Below are positions 8,927 to 18,912 of a stretch of 64,000 bases of DNA, in pieces. The stretch's first letter is position 1; every line of letters begins with the position of its first letter. The translations under genes and the position numbers were made by a program. The notes under the pieces are model-generated. The model ran no database searches and was not told the origin of the DNA. It saw only the letters and a list, made by a program, of their open reading frames with translations. Source of the stretch: RHKX01 sp963743875 (GTDB taxonomy: Bacteria > Actinomycetota > Thermoleophilia > Solirubrobacterales > 70-9); NCBI GenBank assembly GCA_963743875.1, contig CAVURM010000001.1, positions 1 through 64,000 on the forward strand. Reading direction: 5' to 3'.

Positions 8927-9712
8927 TCAGTAGGCGGTCCGGCGCATTCCCCGCAGCGCCAGCGCCCCGAGGAAGGCCGTCAGCGCGACCAGGACGACGA
9001 TCGCCGGCCAGGTGCCGTCCCAGGTGACTCCGCCGATGAAGCCCTGGCGGGCGGCGTCGACGACCTGGGTGATCGGGTTGATCTCGGCGACCGTGGCAAG
9101 CCAACCGGTGAGCAGGGCCTGGGGAGCGTAGGCGGTGGTGCAGAGGACGGCCGCCAGGATCACCGTCTGCATGAGGGGCGACGCCGACTGAGTCTTGAAC
9201 TTGAGCGCCACGATCGCCGACCAGCAGGCGGCGATCACCGCCATCCCCATGACCGCGATGTAGGTGACGATCAGGCCGTCGATGCCGGGGAAGTTGGCGC
9301 CGACGGCGATCGCGATGAAGAAGACGAAGGTCGCCGGGATCAGGGATCGGACCGCCGCCGAGAGGACGAGACCGGTGAGCAGGACCCAGCGGGGGGCGGG
9401 CGAGGCGAGGAAGCGGTCGAAGAGGCCGAGCTCGATGTCGCGGGCGAGGTTGACGCCCGCCGCCGCGCCGGTGAAGCCGGCCCCCTGCAGCATGCTCACC
9501 GGGATCATGAAGCTGGCGTAGCTGTCGGTGTCGAAACCGGGCAGGAGGGTGAGGCTGCCGAAGACCGAGGTCAGGCCGAGGAAGAAGATCGTCGGCGCCA
9601 GCACTCCCGGAATCGCCGCCCCGGGGACGCGGATCAACTCGTTCGCCGAGCGCCGCACGAGGGCCCCGATCGTCTCGAAGTCGTGGGACCTCGCTCCGCT
9701 TGCGCCGGCCAT
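8927..9712 (-). CDS. ABC-2 type transporter permease
   Basis: Integral membrane permease of 261 residues with about six hydrophobic segments; DrrB/ABC-2 family. A diagnostic region is the INPITQVVDAARQGFIGG stretch near residue 216 (the family's 'NP...' loop) before the last membrane segment. Together with the adjacent permease and ATPase on the same strand it forms a drug, antibiotic or lipid exporter; the substrate is unknown. It starts 4 bases after the stop of the second permease, implying one transcript. Confidence 0.85.
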   Translation of the reverse strand: MAGASGARSHDFETIGALVRRSANELIRVPGAAIPGVLAPTIFFLGLTSVFGSLTLLPGFDTDSYASFMIPVSMLQGAGFTGAAAGVNLARDIELGLFDRFLASPAPRWVLLTGLVLSAAVRSLIPATFVFFIAIAVGANFPGIDGLIVTYIAVMGMAVIAACWSAIVALKFKTQSASPLMQTVILAAVLCTTAYAPQALLTGWLATVAEINPITQVVDAARQGFIGGVTWDGTWPAIVVLVALTAFLGALALRGMRRTAY

Positions 9713-9716
9713 CGGC

Positions 9717-10490
9717 TCAGCCCATCCGCAGGCGGCGCCTGAGCGCCATCGAGGAGAGGGTCAGGCCGATCCCGCCGATCAGCACGATCCCGGCCAGGCC
9801 CTGGAGCAGCTCCTTGCCGGAGAAGACCGAGATGACCGGATCGCGGACGGCATCGACGATGAAGCTGAGCGGGTTGTACCTGGCGACCGTCTGGGCGGGC
9901 TCGAGCAGCAGATCGGCCGGGAAGAATGCCGTCGAGAGGAAGAGGATCACGAAGACGAGCGGAAAGGTCCCCTGGACCACCGACGCGCTCCCGGTCCGGA
10001 GCGCCAGCGCCGCCCCGAGCGTGCCGAACGCCAGCGCCGCGAGGGTCACCAGCGCGATCATCATCAGCGCTCCGAGCACTCCCTCCTCGATCGTCACCCC
10101 GAAGATCAGGCCCAGGGCCAGGAACCAGATCCCGGTGATCGTTCCCATCACCGCCGTGCCGGCGAGCCTGCCGGCGACGATCGCGAAGCGCGGAATCGGT
10201 GCGACCAGCAGCCGGTCGTTGAAGCCCATCTCGATGTCGATCGCGAGCGCGATGCCGCCGCTGTTACCGGCCAGGAGAGCCGACTGGATCATCGCCCCGG
10301 CGAGCAAGAAGTCGAAGAAGCTCTCCACCGGTGGGAAGCCGGGAAGGTCGACCGCGCGGCCGGCGCCGGCGCTCTGGACCGCCAACAGCAGCGTCGGGAT
10401 GATCAGCAGCGGTGCGACGAGCTGCGGTCGCCGCAGGGTCTGCCGCACCGAGCGTCGCCCCAGCTCGGTGACCACGGCGAGGGTTCTCAC
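9717..10490 (-). CDS. ABC-2 type transporter permease
   Basis: Second permease of the exporter, 257 residues, about six membrane segments, with the ABC-2 loop YNPLSFIVDAVRDPV near residue 206. Its start overlaps the stop of the ATPase gene at 10487-10490, so the three genes are translationally linked in the order ATPase, permease, permease. Two distinct half-size permeases suggest a heterodimeric membrane part. Confidence 0.87.
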   Translation of the reverse strand: MRTLAVVTELGRRSVRQTLRRPQLVAPLLIIPTLLLAVQSAGAGRAVDLPGFPPVESFFDFLLAGAMIQSALLAGNSGGIALAIDIEMGFNDRLLVAPIPRFAIVAGRLAGTAVMGTITGIWFLALGLIFGVTIEEGVLGALMMIALVTLAALAFGTLGAALALRTGSASVVQGTFPLVFVILFLSTAFFPADLLLEPAQTVARYNPLSFIVDAVRDPVISVFSGKELLQGLAGIVLIGGIGLTLSSMALRRRLRMG

Positions 10491-11477
10491 GCCGGGCCCC
10501 GGTCGACCTCGACCTCGGCGCCCTCGGCCGGGGCGGCGTCGTCATCGCCCTCGAGGTGTTGGCCGGTCTTCTCGACGAAGACGTCGTCGAGGGTCGGCTC
10601 GACCACGTCGAGGGACTCGATCAGGATCCCTGCCTCGTCGAGTGCGCGGACGACCGGCGCGATCGCGGCGGCTCCGTCGTCGACCTCGATCATCAGCTTG
10701 CCGTCCTTGGCGGGCAGCGGCTTGCCGAAATTGGCCAGAACCCCCATGCAGTCGGTCTGCTCGCCGGCGGCCAGGACCAGCTCCATCCGCGGCTTGCCGA
10801 CCTCGGCCTTCAGCGATTCCGGGGTTCCCTCGGCGACGATCAGCCCGGCGCTGATGATCCCGACCCGGTCGGCGAGCTGATCGGCCTCCTCCAGGTACTG
10901 AGTGGTCAGGAACACGGTCGTGCCGTCGCGGTTGAGCGCCTCCACCTCCTCCCAGATCGCCTTGCGGCTGACCGGGTCGAGGCCGGTGGTCGGCTCGTCG
11001 AGGAAGAGGACACGGGGTTCGTGGACCAGGGCCGAGGCGAGGTCGAGCCGCCGCTTCATCCCGCCCGAATAGGTGCCGACCCGGCGGTTCGCGGCCTCGG
11101 TCAGGCCGACCCGCCGCAGCAGGTCGTCCGACCTCCGCTTACCCTCGGCCCGGGGCAGGCCGTGGAGCGTCGCCTGCAGCCGGATCAGCTCGCTGCCGGT
11201 CATCAGGGGGTCGAGCGCCGCCTCCTGCAGGGCGACGCCGATCGCCGATCGGACGGCGGCCGGATCGTCGACCACGTCGTGGCCCGCGACCGTGGCGTTG
11301 CCGCCCGTCGGTCGCAGCAGCGTGGTCAGCATCCGCACCGTCGTCGTCTTGCCGGCCCCGTTCGGGCCGAGGAACGCCGTAGATCTCGCCCTCGTCGACG
11401 TGCAGGTCGATTCCGGCGACCGCGAGCACCTCGTCGGAGAACGCCCGCTGCAAGTTGACTACCTCGATGGCGGGCAT
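10487..11477 (-). CDS. ABC transporter ATPase, DrrA-like (frame break in Walker A)
   Basis: Energises the two downstream permeases. Translation from ATG 11477 gives MPAIEVVNLQRAF..VDEGEIYG; one extra base near 11380-11386 then breaks the frame exactly at the Walker A loop. Without it the protein continues FLGPNGAGKTTT and on to VRMLTTLLRPTGG. The signature YSGGMKRRLDLASAL, Walker B VLFLDEPTTGLDP and the H-loop region FLTTQYLEEAD follow in one frame. The C-terminal extension of about 80 residues is typical of DrrA-type exporters. Because everything else is conserved, the break is more likely a sequencing indel than inactivation. Confidence 0.85.
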
Positions 11478-11523
11478 GAACCCGCATCCTACGGGCGATG
11501 CGGCAGGATCCGACCTCCCGCCG

Positions 11524-11585
11524 CCTAACATTGTCGGAGGAATCGGTCCACCCGACCGCAACCACGCGGTGGGCCTAGTGTTAGG
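11524..11585 (+). promoter_or_regulatory. Nested inverted repeats in 5' leader
   Basis: Immediately upstream of the ATG at 11594. Outer arms CCTAACA (11524-11530) and TGTTAGG (11579-11585) are perfect complements. Inside them GGTCCACC and GGTGGGCC pair over 8 bp with one G-T wobble. The nested hairpin would end only 8 nt before the start codon and could affect initiation or early termination. Function is inferred from structure only. Confidence 0.45.
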
Positions 11586-11593
11586 GGACCTTG

Positions 11594-12317
11594 ATGAGCG
11601 AAACCCAGACAAGAAGCCGCAAGCCCACCGCGCCGTCATTGCGATCGGCTCAGCCTTGCTGCTGCTCGCGCTGCTCGTCGCGGTCGGCATCCAGGCGAGC
11701 GACGCCGACGCCAAGGCCGCCCAGAAGCTGGGCGCGACGAAGAAGACGCCTTCGTCCGCCTGTAAGGAGTCGAAGCCGATCAGCTGCCGGATCGTCGTCT
11801 CACTCGACGGCTTTCCAGACCGTCGCCGACGGCAAGGGCAGCCCGTTCAAGGTTCCTTCGGATGGCCGTCTCGTCGCCTGGTCGGTCGGCCTCGGCTCGC
11901 TGACCAACAGCGCAATCGAGCAGGCCAACGGCAACTACGGCGGCGAGCCGACCGCCCGTATCTCCGTTCTCAAGCCGAAGGGCAAGGGCAAGTACAAGCT
12001 GACCAAGCAGAGCCCGAAGGTGAAGCTCGGATCGAAGCTCGGGACGACGCCGATCATCACGCTCGGCAAGCCGCTGAAGGTGAAGAAGGGTCAGCGCGAT
12101 CGCGATCACCTACCCGGCCTGGATCCCGCTCTTCGCCAACGGACTGCCGAGCGGCGACAACCAGTGGATCGCAAGTCGTGAGCCCGGCGAATGCGGGGAG
12201 AGCAAAGCTACGGACGCCAGGCCGCAGCAGAAGATCGGTTCCTCCCGCAACTACGGCTGTCGCTTCAACGGCGAGCGTCTTCTCTACTGGGCCTACTTCG
12301 TCCCCGACGGAAAGTAG
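11594..12317 (+). CDS. Hypothetical membrane-anchored or secreted protein (three frame breaks)
   Basis: Not assigned to a known family. Read through three single-base breaks (near 11624, 11813 and 12098) the product is about 240 residues. It has a short basic N-terminus (MSETQTRSRKP), one membrane segment (AVIAIGSALLLLALLVAVGI), then an extracellular part with SCRIVVSLDG, FQTVADGKGSPFKVPSDG, ITYPAWIPLFANGLPSGDNQ and the C-terminal YWAYFVPDGK. Several cysteines outside the membrane could form disulfides. The density of breaks in 700 bp matches the neighbouring genes and points to sequence errors. Start ATG 11594. Confidence 0.6.
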
Positions 12318-12324
12318 GGCGAAC

Positions 12325-12668
12325 TCAGCCGCAGGAGCTCGGGTTGGCCTCGCAGGCCTGCTCGAACGCGTCCTCGGGTGAGCCCGGCTCCGGCGGCGTG
12401 TCGTTGTTCTCGCTGTCGGGTTGAGCCGGGTCGACCGTCTTGGTGGTCGTGGTCGTCGACGGTCGTCGTCGGGGCCGCCGTGGTCGTGGTGGTCGAGGAG
12501 GTTGTCGAGGGGGCCGTGGACGTCGACGACGACGAGGTCGTGGTCGACGACGACGAGGTGCTCGTAGCGGTCGTCTCCTCGCTGTCCCCGCAGCCGGCGC
12601 CGATGAGCGCGATCGCCGGCGAGGCCGGCGATCAGGACGGAGCGGGGTGCGTTCCGCTCCCGGGTCAA
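12325..12668 (-). CDS. Short lipoprotein with Ser/Thr linker (two frame breaks)
   Basis: Read on the minus strand from TTG 12668 (overlapping the stop of the zinc-ribbon gene as TTGA). The product begins with a signal segment RSVLIAGLAG. After a break near 12614 it continues IALIGAGCGDSEET, where GAGC looks like a lipobox. A Ser/Thr-only stretch follows, and after a second break near 12457 the tail is ..DAFEQACEANPSSCG. The mature part is therefore a low-complexity tether with a short Cys-containing tail. The function is unknown, and the reading depends on correcting both breaks. Confidence 0.5.
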
Positions 12669-12916
12669 CCGTCGCCGTTGGTGGCTTCCTGGCGGAGCCC
12701 GCAGTGCGGGCAGTCGCTGAGGTCGATGCCGATCAACTGCCGGCAGCGGCGGCACTCACAGAGGTTCTCGGGAGCGCGGAGCAGGGATGAGGGAGAGGGG
12801 GCGAGGGGAAGGACCCGGGTCACGGGCTTGAGCTCCTCGCCGGTCTCACGGTCGACGTAGACGCCGTCGGCGTCGGCGCTGACGAGGGCCTCACGGCCGG
12901 AGGCGGGAGCGCGCAT
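12665..12916 (-). CDS. Small zinc-ribbon protein
   Basis: About 83 residues from ATG 12916; a GTG at 12939 would add eight. The N-terminal part (ALVSADADGVYVDRETGEEL) resembles a short beta domain. The C-terminus carries paired cysteines, CECRRC and CPHC about 13 residues apart, typical of a structural zinc ribbon. The function is unknown. It is divergent from the glycosyltransferase gene that starts 63 bp away, and is followed by the short lipoprotein with a TTGA overlap. Confidence 0.6.
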   Translation of the reverse strand: MRAPASGREALVSADADGVYVDRETGEELKPVTRVLPLAPSPSSLLRAPENLCECRRCRQLIGIDLSDCPHCGLRQEATNGDG

Positions 12917-12979
12917 CCTGTAGGTCTGTTGGTTCGGCACGGGCGGAACAATATCCGGTGCGGCCGCCAGGATGAATGC

Positions 12980-14540
12980 ATGAAGGTCCTGATCTTCCAC
13001 GGCTACCTGCTCAGAGGCACCGGGAGCAACGTCTACAACGCCAACGTCGCCCAGGCGCTGGCCCGCCTCGGCCATCGAGGTGCACCTGTTCTGCCAGGAC
13101 CTCCAGGCGGCGGAGCTTGCCGTGGATCGACGCCGTCGGAACCTGGTCGGATGGTGTCCTGACGGTGGAGGCTGCCGAGGGCACCTCACCGGGGGAGGGC
13201 TCGATCACCACCTATCTCCCCGACATCGGCGGGCTGCTCCCCGTCTATGTCGCCGACACCTACGTCGGTTTCACCGCTCGCACATTCGACGATCTGACCG
13301 AGGTGGAGGTCGAGTCCTACATCGACGCCAACGTCGCCGCGGTCACGGACGTCTGCGAGCGGGCCGGCGGGATCGACGCCGCTCTCGCCAACCATCTGGT
13401 CATGGGCCCGGTGATCCTCGCCCGCGCGGTCGCCGCCGGAGCGCTCGGCTCGTTCGCGGCCAAGGTCCACGGCAGCGCGCTCTCCTACACCGTGATGCCC
13501 GAACCCCCGGTTCGTTCCCTACGCCCGCGAGGGGATGGCGGCAGCGCGGACGGTGCTCGTCGGCTCTCGGCACACGGGGGAGAGCCTCTGGGAGACGGTC
13601 GAGCTGCCCGGGCTCGAGGAGAAGACCCGGCTCGGTCCGCCCGGCGTCGCCGTCGAGCAGTTCCTGCCCTTGCCGGAAGGAGCCGATCCGGCGGTCGAGC
13701 TCGAGGCGCCTGAGCAGGTCGTTCGCCGAAGCCGAGCCCGGCGGCCTCGGTCGCGACCTCGACCTGGCGGCCGCCGCCGTCCGCGGCTACGCCGGCGCCG
13801 AGGGCCCGCGGGTGATCTTCGTCGGCAAGCTGATCGTCTCCAAGGGCTGCGACCTGCTGATCGCCGCCTGGCCGATGGTCGTCCGCGAGAACCCGGGCGC
13901 CCGCCTGCTGATGGTCGGCTTCGGCGAGTACCGCGATGGGTTGACCCGGCTCTGGAATTCACTCGGGTCGGGTGACCTCGACGACGCCCGCGAGGTCGCC
14001 CGCCTCGGCTGGGCGCTCGAGGGTGGGGAGGAGGCGCCGCTCAGCTACCTGGCCGCGTTCCTCGCCGACCCGCCGAACGGCTACGCCGAGGCGGCGCGGG
14101 CGGCGGCCGAGAGCATCGACTTCGCCGGCCGACTCGAGTACGGCGAGGTCGCCCACGCGGTTCGCAGCAGCGACGCGATGGTCGTGCCGAGCACGTTCCC
14201 GGAGGCGTTCGGCATGGTTGCGGCTGAGGCTGCGTCGACCGGTGCGCTTCCGGTCTGTGCCCGGCACTCGGGCCTGGCCGAGGTTGCGGAGGCCCTGGCG
14301 GGGGAGTTGCCTCCCGATGTCGGGGAGCTGACCTCGTTCCCGCTCGGCCCGGATGCGGTCGAGGCGATCGCGGATCGGCTCAACCGCTGGCTCGCCCTCC
14401 CCGAGCCCGATCGGGCTGCCGCAAGCGCCGATCTCGCGGCGGCGGTCCGGGCCCGCTGGAGCTGGGAGAGCGTGGGCCGCACGGTCCTTGCCGCCTCCGA
14501 GGGCGACCTCAGCGGTCTTGTTCGGGTGTCGGGAACCTGA
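12980..14540 (+). CDS. Glycosyltransferase family 1/4 (four frame breaks)
   Basis: GT-B fold glycosyltransferase of about 520 residues when read through breaks near 13076, 13120, 13507 and 13714. The N-terminal domain begins MKVLIFHGYLLRGTGSNVYN and continues through VHLFCQDLQ and KVHGSALSYTV. The C-terminal domain has RVIFVGKLIVSKGCDLLIAAW and the nucleotide-sugar site PSTFPEAFGMVAAEA with the ExxxxxxxE-like spacing. It probably transfers a sugar from a nucleotide donor to a lipid or polysaccharide acceptor; neither can be named. All segments are conserved across the breaks, so the gene is probably functional in the organism. Confidence 0.75.
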
Positions 14541-14621
14541 GCCTGGCGAAGCGGGGTAGGCGGGACTCTTTAGGTCGCCGAATACCACGCGCCGCTCACT
14601 CAATAGAATGCGCGGCGGCTC

Positions 14622-15438
14622 ATGAAGGACATGTCTCGCGCCACATTCCTGAAGCTCGCTGCCACGAGCCTCGTGCTGACCATCCTGGTCTCCGTGGTCA
14701 TGGTCAACATCGACTGGCTCGGCATGGACGGCTCGGTCGAGAAGAGCCAGATCATCGACCCTGCTCAACGTGACGATCGTCCTCAGCGCCCTGGTCTTCT
14801 CCGTCGTCATGGTGATGATGGTCTACGCGATCTGGAAGTACCGGGCCAAGCCCGGCGACGAGTCCGACGGCGAGCCGATTCATGGCAACACCAGGCTCGA
14901 GATCATCTGGACCGTGATCCCGACGCTGATCGTGATCGGCCTCGGCGTCTACTCGACGATCATCCTCAGCGACATCGAGGCCGAGGCGTCCGGCCCGGTG
15001 ATGGAGGTCGACGTCACCGCCCAGCAGTTCGCCTGGCGCTTCGACTACCCCGAGCAGGGCGTCACCTCCAACGAACTTCACGTGCCGTCGGGCACTCAGC
15101 TCGATCTGCATCTCAACGCGCTCGATGTCCTGCACTCCTTCTGGGTGCCGGAGTGGGGCATCAAGCGAGATCTCGTGCCCGGCTCCGATCTACCGGGCGG
15201 TGACGACATCGACAACACGGTCACCGTCACACCGGACGTCGAGGGCACCTACTCGGTCATCTGTACCGAGCTCTGCGGGTGGGGTCATGCGACGATGCGC
15301 GCCGCGGCCGTCGTCGAGTCGCAGGACGAGTTCGACACCTGGATCGCGGATCAGACCGATATTCCCGAAGGAAACGTCAGCACCGGTGCAGCCGGGGGCA
15401 ATGGTGCCGGCGTCTACAGCGACGAGATCACAGAGTGA
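14622..15438 (+). CDS. ctaC: Cytochrome c oxidase subunit II, CuA-binding (one frame break)
   Basis: Carries the CuA centre that accepts electrons from cytochrome c. It has two N-terminal membrane helices, separated by a frame break near 14760 where one base appears extra; the second helix begins LLNVTIVLSALVF. A periplasmic cupredoxin domain follows. All CuA ligands are present: the His of DVLHSFW and the block CTELCGWGHATM (Cys, Glu, Cys, His, Met). The aromatic electron-entry strand QQFAWRFDYP is intact. There is no fused heme c domain. The ATG at 14622 is preceded by a GC hairpin and a TAGAAT (-10-like) hexamer at 14604-14609. It is the first gene of the oxidase operon. Confidence 0.9.
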
Positions 15439-15456
15439 TCAGGAGGTCTTGACGAA

Positions 15457-17380
15457 GTGGTAGCAGCGCTGAAGAGCCCCGGACAGCCGCGGGCCCTGCT
15501 CGGATTGTTGGTCGGCGGGGCGTTCGGCTTCGGCCTGGTCGTCGCCCTGCGTGCGATCAGCGGCCTCGAGATCTTCCAGACCGAGCAGACCGGCTACCCG
15601 CACGTCATCGTGCCCGCGATCACGGCCCCGATCGGCTACCTGATCGGGATCGGCTGTTTCGACTACTGGTTCCGCTGGGCATCGGGCGCGCCGACCATTC
15701 CCGATGATCATTCCCAGCACGGCGCCAAGAGCTGGACGGACTACTTCAAGTTCAACACCGATCACAAGGTGATCGGCATCCAGTACATCTGCGTCACCTT
15801 CTTCTTCTTCCTGGTCGGCGGCCTGTTGGCGATGATCATGCGCGCCGAGCTGGCCAACCCCGGCACCCAGGTTGTCGACCCCGGGGTGTTCAACAGCCTC
15901 TTCTCGACCCACGCCGCGTTCATGATCTTCCTGTTCGTGGTCCCGGTGTTCGCCGGGATCGCCAACTACGTCCTGCCGCTGATGATCGGCGCGCCCGACA
16001 TGGCGTTCCCGCGCCTCAACGCGTTGTCGTTCTGGATGCTGCCGATGGCCGGCATCCTGTTCCTCAGCAGCTTCCTGGCTCCCGGAGGAGCCTTCGACGC
16101 CGGCTGGACCGGCTACGCCCCGCTCTCCACCGGAGCACCGTTGGGGCAGTCGTTCTTCAACCTCGGCGTGCAGTTCGCCGGGGCCTCGTCGATCGCGACC
16201 GCGCTGAACTTCCTGGTCACGATCGTGACCATGCGCGCCCCGGGGATGAACTTCTGGCGGATGCCGCTGCTCGTCTGGGCGAACCTCTCGACCTCGCTGC
16301 TCGTGGTCGGCGCCACTCCGTTCATCGCCGGCGTCCAGTTCATGGTGCTCTTCGACCGCGCGCTCGGCACGAACTTCTTCCAGGCGGCTGCCGGCGGCGA
16401 CGTGATCAGCTACCAGCACATCTTCTGGTTCTACTCCCACCCGGCCGTCTACATCATGATGCTGCCCGGCTTCGGGATCGTCAGCGAGGTGATCTCGACC
16501 CACGCCCGCAAGACCGTCTTCGGCTATCGATTGATGGCCCTGGCCCTGCTCGGAATCGTCGTTCTCGCATTCGCGGTCTGGGCGCACCACATGTTCGTCT
16601 CCGGGATGTTTGCGTGGCTGCGCGTGCCGATGATGATCACGACGCTGCTGATCGCGGTGCCGACGGGGATCAAGATCTTCTCCTGGCTGGGGACTCTGTT
16701 CGATTCCAAGCTGCACATGGAGAACACCTCGATGCTGTTCTCGCTCGGGTTCCTGGTCACGTTCGTGATCGGCGGAATCTCGGGCGTGATGCTGGGAATG
16801 ATTCCCCTGGATATCCACGTCTCCGACACCTATTTCGTCGTCGCCCACCTCCATTTCGTGCTCTTCGGCGGCTCGGTGTTCACGATCTTCGCCGGCCTCT
16901 ACCACTGGTTCCCGAAGATGACCGGGCGCATGTACGACGAGCGCCTCGGCCGGATGCACTTCTGGTTGACCCTGGTCGGGATGCTCGGCACCTTCATCCC
17001 GATGCACTGGATCGGGATGGAGGGGATGCCGCGCCGCGTCGCCGACTACGCGGCCCAGTTCGGCGAGTGGAACCTGCGTGATCTCGATCTTCAGCTTCAT
17101 CCTCGGCGCCGCCCAGTTGATCTTCGTCTACAACGTGATCGTGAGCTGGAAGTACGGCCCCAAGGCGGGCGACAACCCCTGGCGCGCGAAGACGATCGAG
17201 TGGCTGGTCTCATCCCCGCCGCCGGTCTTCAACTTCGATGAGATCCCGCGGGTCGTCGGTGGGCCGTATGAGTACGGAGTCCCCGGTGCACGCCACGCGA
17301 TCATGCACGGCGACGATGGAGCCGAGGTGGGCAAGCCGGAGCCTGCCGTGGTCGGTGCAACCTCTGGAGGCGGCTCGTGA
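15457..17380 (+). CDS. ctaD: Cytochrome c oxidase subunit I, A2-type (one frame break)
   Basis: Catalytic subunit with hemes a and a3 and CuB. Starts at GTG 15457 behind AGGAGGT (15441-15447). An N-terminal extension with two extra membrane helices precedes the core. The ligands are all present: STHAAFM (heme a), WFYSHPAVY (CuB His and the cross-linked Tyr), WAHHMF (two CuB His) and AHLHFVL (both hemes). YSHPxVY instead of GHPEVY is the signature of the A2 subclass, where Tyr/Ser replace the pump glutamate. One extra base near 17075 breaks the frame before ISIFSFILGAAQLIF; the last 100 residues, including SPPPVFNFDEIP, follow. The stop overlaps the next GTG. Confidence 0.93.
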
Positions 17381-18273
17381 GCGACGGCGTGGTGGCCCCC
17401 GACGTCGAGGGCGGAACGGTCCTCGCGTTCCTGAACGAGGTTGCCGGCGGTCGCAAGCTGCTCGGTCGCGTTCGTGAACTCGTCGACGCCGGCGCCGCCC
17501 ACGTCGCGCTGGCCGCGCCGCAGAACCAGCCCGTCGCCGGTCAGATCGTCGATGTCGGGGAGGTCCGCGACGCCGCGCTCAGCCGCGTCGAGGTGACCCA
17601 GGAGATCCTCGAGGAGTTCGGCCTCGCGGCGTCCGCGTCGATCTTCGACCCCTCGCCGCCGTTGGCCTTCGACGACGCCGTCCGCGCCTTCTCACCCTCC
17701 TACGTCCTCTTCTCGAGCCTGCCCGAGACCCGGTTCGGCCTGGCCCGCAAGGACCTGATCGAGTGGGCCCGCAGTCGCACCTCGGTCCCGGTCGAGCACG
17801 TGCCGGTCCGGATCGAGGACGACGCGATCCGCTGGGACGTCACCCACACGCTCGTGATCGCGACCAAGACCGTCAACGCCCCCGACCTCGTTGAGCGGTT
17901 GATCGCCCGCCATCGGGAGAAGCCGCACCGCTACACCTTCATCGCGCCCGCATCGGGCGAGATCTCCCGCGAGGACGTCTGCGACCGGCTCGCATCGACG
18001 ATGGCGGCCCTCTACAGGGTCGAAGCGGACGCCACCGGGCAGCCGATGGGCGCCCCGGAGCCCTTCGCCGCCGTTCAGAACGCGATCGAGCACTACCGCG
18101 TCGACGACATCCTGGTCTCGACCCTCGCCGGTAGCGAGTCGAAGTGGCTCTCCGACGGACTGATCGACCGGATCAAGGAGATCACCGACGATCCGGTCGA
18201 GCATTTCGAGGCGGGAGCCGGCACGCGCGTCTCCGCCGGGGTCGGGGCGAGCAGCGAGGGGAGCGACGCCTGA
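17377..18273 (+). CDS. Usp-like protein in the oxidase operon
   Basis: 298-residue soluble protein between ctaD and ctaE, coupled to both by overlaps (GTGA at 17377, TGATG at 18271). Each half looks like a Rossmann/universal-stress-type alpha-beta unit: repeated hydrophobic strands such as AAHVALAAP and YVLFSSLP in the first half, THTLVIATKTV and YTFIAPAS in the second, and IEHYRVDDILVSTLAG followed by the C-terminal helix. The fold assignment is by pattern only. The fixed position suggests a role in oxidase assembly or regulation, but this is inference. No metal-binding motif or membrane segment is visible. Confidence 0.6.
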   Translation: MSDGVVAPDVEGGTVLAFLNEVAGGRKLLGRVRELVDAGAAHVALAAPQNQPVAGQIVDVGEVRDAALSRVEVTQEILEEFGLAASASIFDPSPPLAFDDAVRAFSPSYVLFSSLPETRFGLARKDLIEWARSRTSVPVEHVPVRIEDDAIRWDVTHTLVIATKTVNAPDLVERLIARHREKPHRYTFIAPASGEISREDVCDRLASTMAALYRVEADATGQPMGAPEPFAAVQNAIEHYRVDDILVSTLAGSESKWLSDGLIDRIKEITDDPVEHFEAGAGTRVSAGVGASSEGSDA

Positions 18274-18902
18274 TGGAGTCCGCTTCGATCCCGGTCGCCG
18301 CCGGCCACGCGCACGAACACCACGGGCCGCCCGAGGCCAACGCCTCCTCGAAGATCGACCGCCAGACCCTCGGCATTCTGCTCTTCATCCTCTCTGAGGT
18401 GATGTTGTTCGGTGCCTTCTTCTCCTCCTACTTCTTCCTCCGCGAGGTCTCCAACCCGACCGGTAGCTGGCCCCCCGAGGGCTTCGAGTTGCCGAAACTG
18501 GTCGCCGGGGTCAACACCGCGATCCTGATCACCTCCTCCTTCAGCATCCACTGGGCCCTCGAGGGCGCGCGCAAGGGCAACCGGAACGCGATGAAGATGG
18601 GTCTCGCGATCACCTGGCTGCTGGGTGCGACGTTTCTCTTCGTCCAGATCAACGAGTACGTCCACATCGGCTTCAGCGCCCGCGACGGCGCCTTCGGCTC
18701 GATCTTCTACGGCCTCACCGGCCTCCACGGAGCCCACGTGTTCGTCGGGCTTCTGCTGCTCTCCTTCGCCAATATCCGTGCCTGGCGTGGACACTTCGGG
18801 ACGAAGGCCGAGGATCACCTTGGAGTCGAGGTCCCAGGTATCTACTGGCACTTCGTAGACGTGATGTGGATCATCGTCTACACCACCGTCTACATCCTGT
18901 AA
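18273..18902 (+). CDS. ctaE: Cytochrome c oxidase subunit III
   Basis: Integral membrane subunit that stabilises the oxidase, 209 residues with five helices, the short five-helix form seen in many bacteria. Conserved blocks are GILLFILSEVMLFGAFFSSYF, YGLTGLHGAHVFVGLLLL (with the family histidine and glutamate positions), and the C-terminal YWHFVDVMWIIVYT. A histidine-rich N-terminus (GHAHEHHG) precedes the first helix. The ATG at 18273 overlaps the preceding TGA. It is the last gene of the plus-strand operon and is followed by hairpin element copy 3. Confidence 0.95.
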   Translation: MESASIPVAAGHAHEHHGPPEANASSKIDRQTLGILLFILSEVMLFGAFFSSYFFLREVSNPTGSWPPEGFELPKLVAGVNTAILITSSFSIHWALEGARKGNRNAMKMGLAITWLLGATFLFVQINEYVHIGFSARDGAFGSIFYGLTGLHGAHVFVGLLLLSFANIRAWRGHFGTKAEDHLGVEVPGIYWHFVDVMWIIVYTTVYIL

Positions 18903-18912
18903 TTCCCCTGGC

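Noticed and set aside
10556..11458. 300-codon plus-strand frame opposite the ABC ATPase
   Set aside because: Antisense to Walker B and signature motifs; no family features.
12440..12600. GTCGTGGTCGTCGAC-rich stretch as a tandem repeat or CRISPR
   Set aside because: It encodes the Ser/Thr linker of the minus-strand lipoprotein; no regular repeat-spacer structure.
15439..17100. 553-codon minus-strand frame opposite ctaD
   Set aside because: Compositionally biased (His, Asp, Glu, Arg) and antisense to an unmistakable oxidase subunit.
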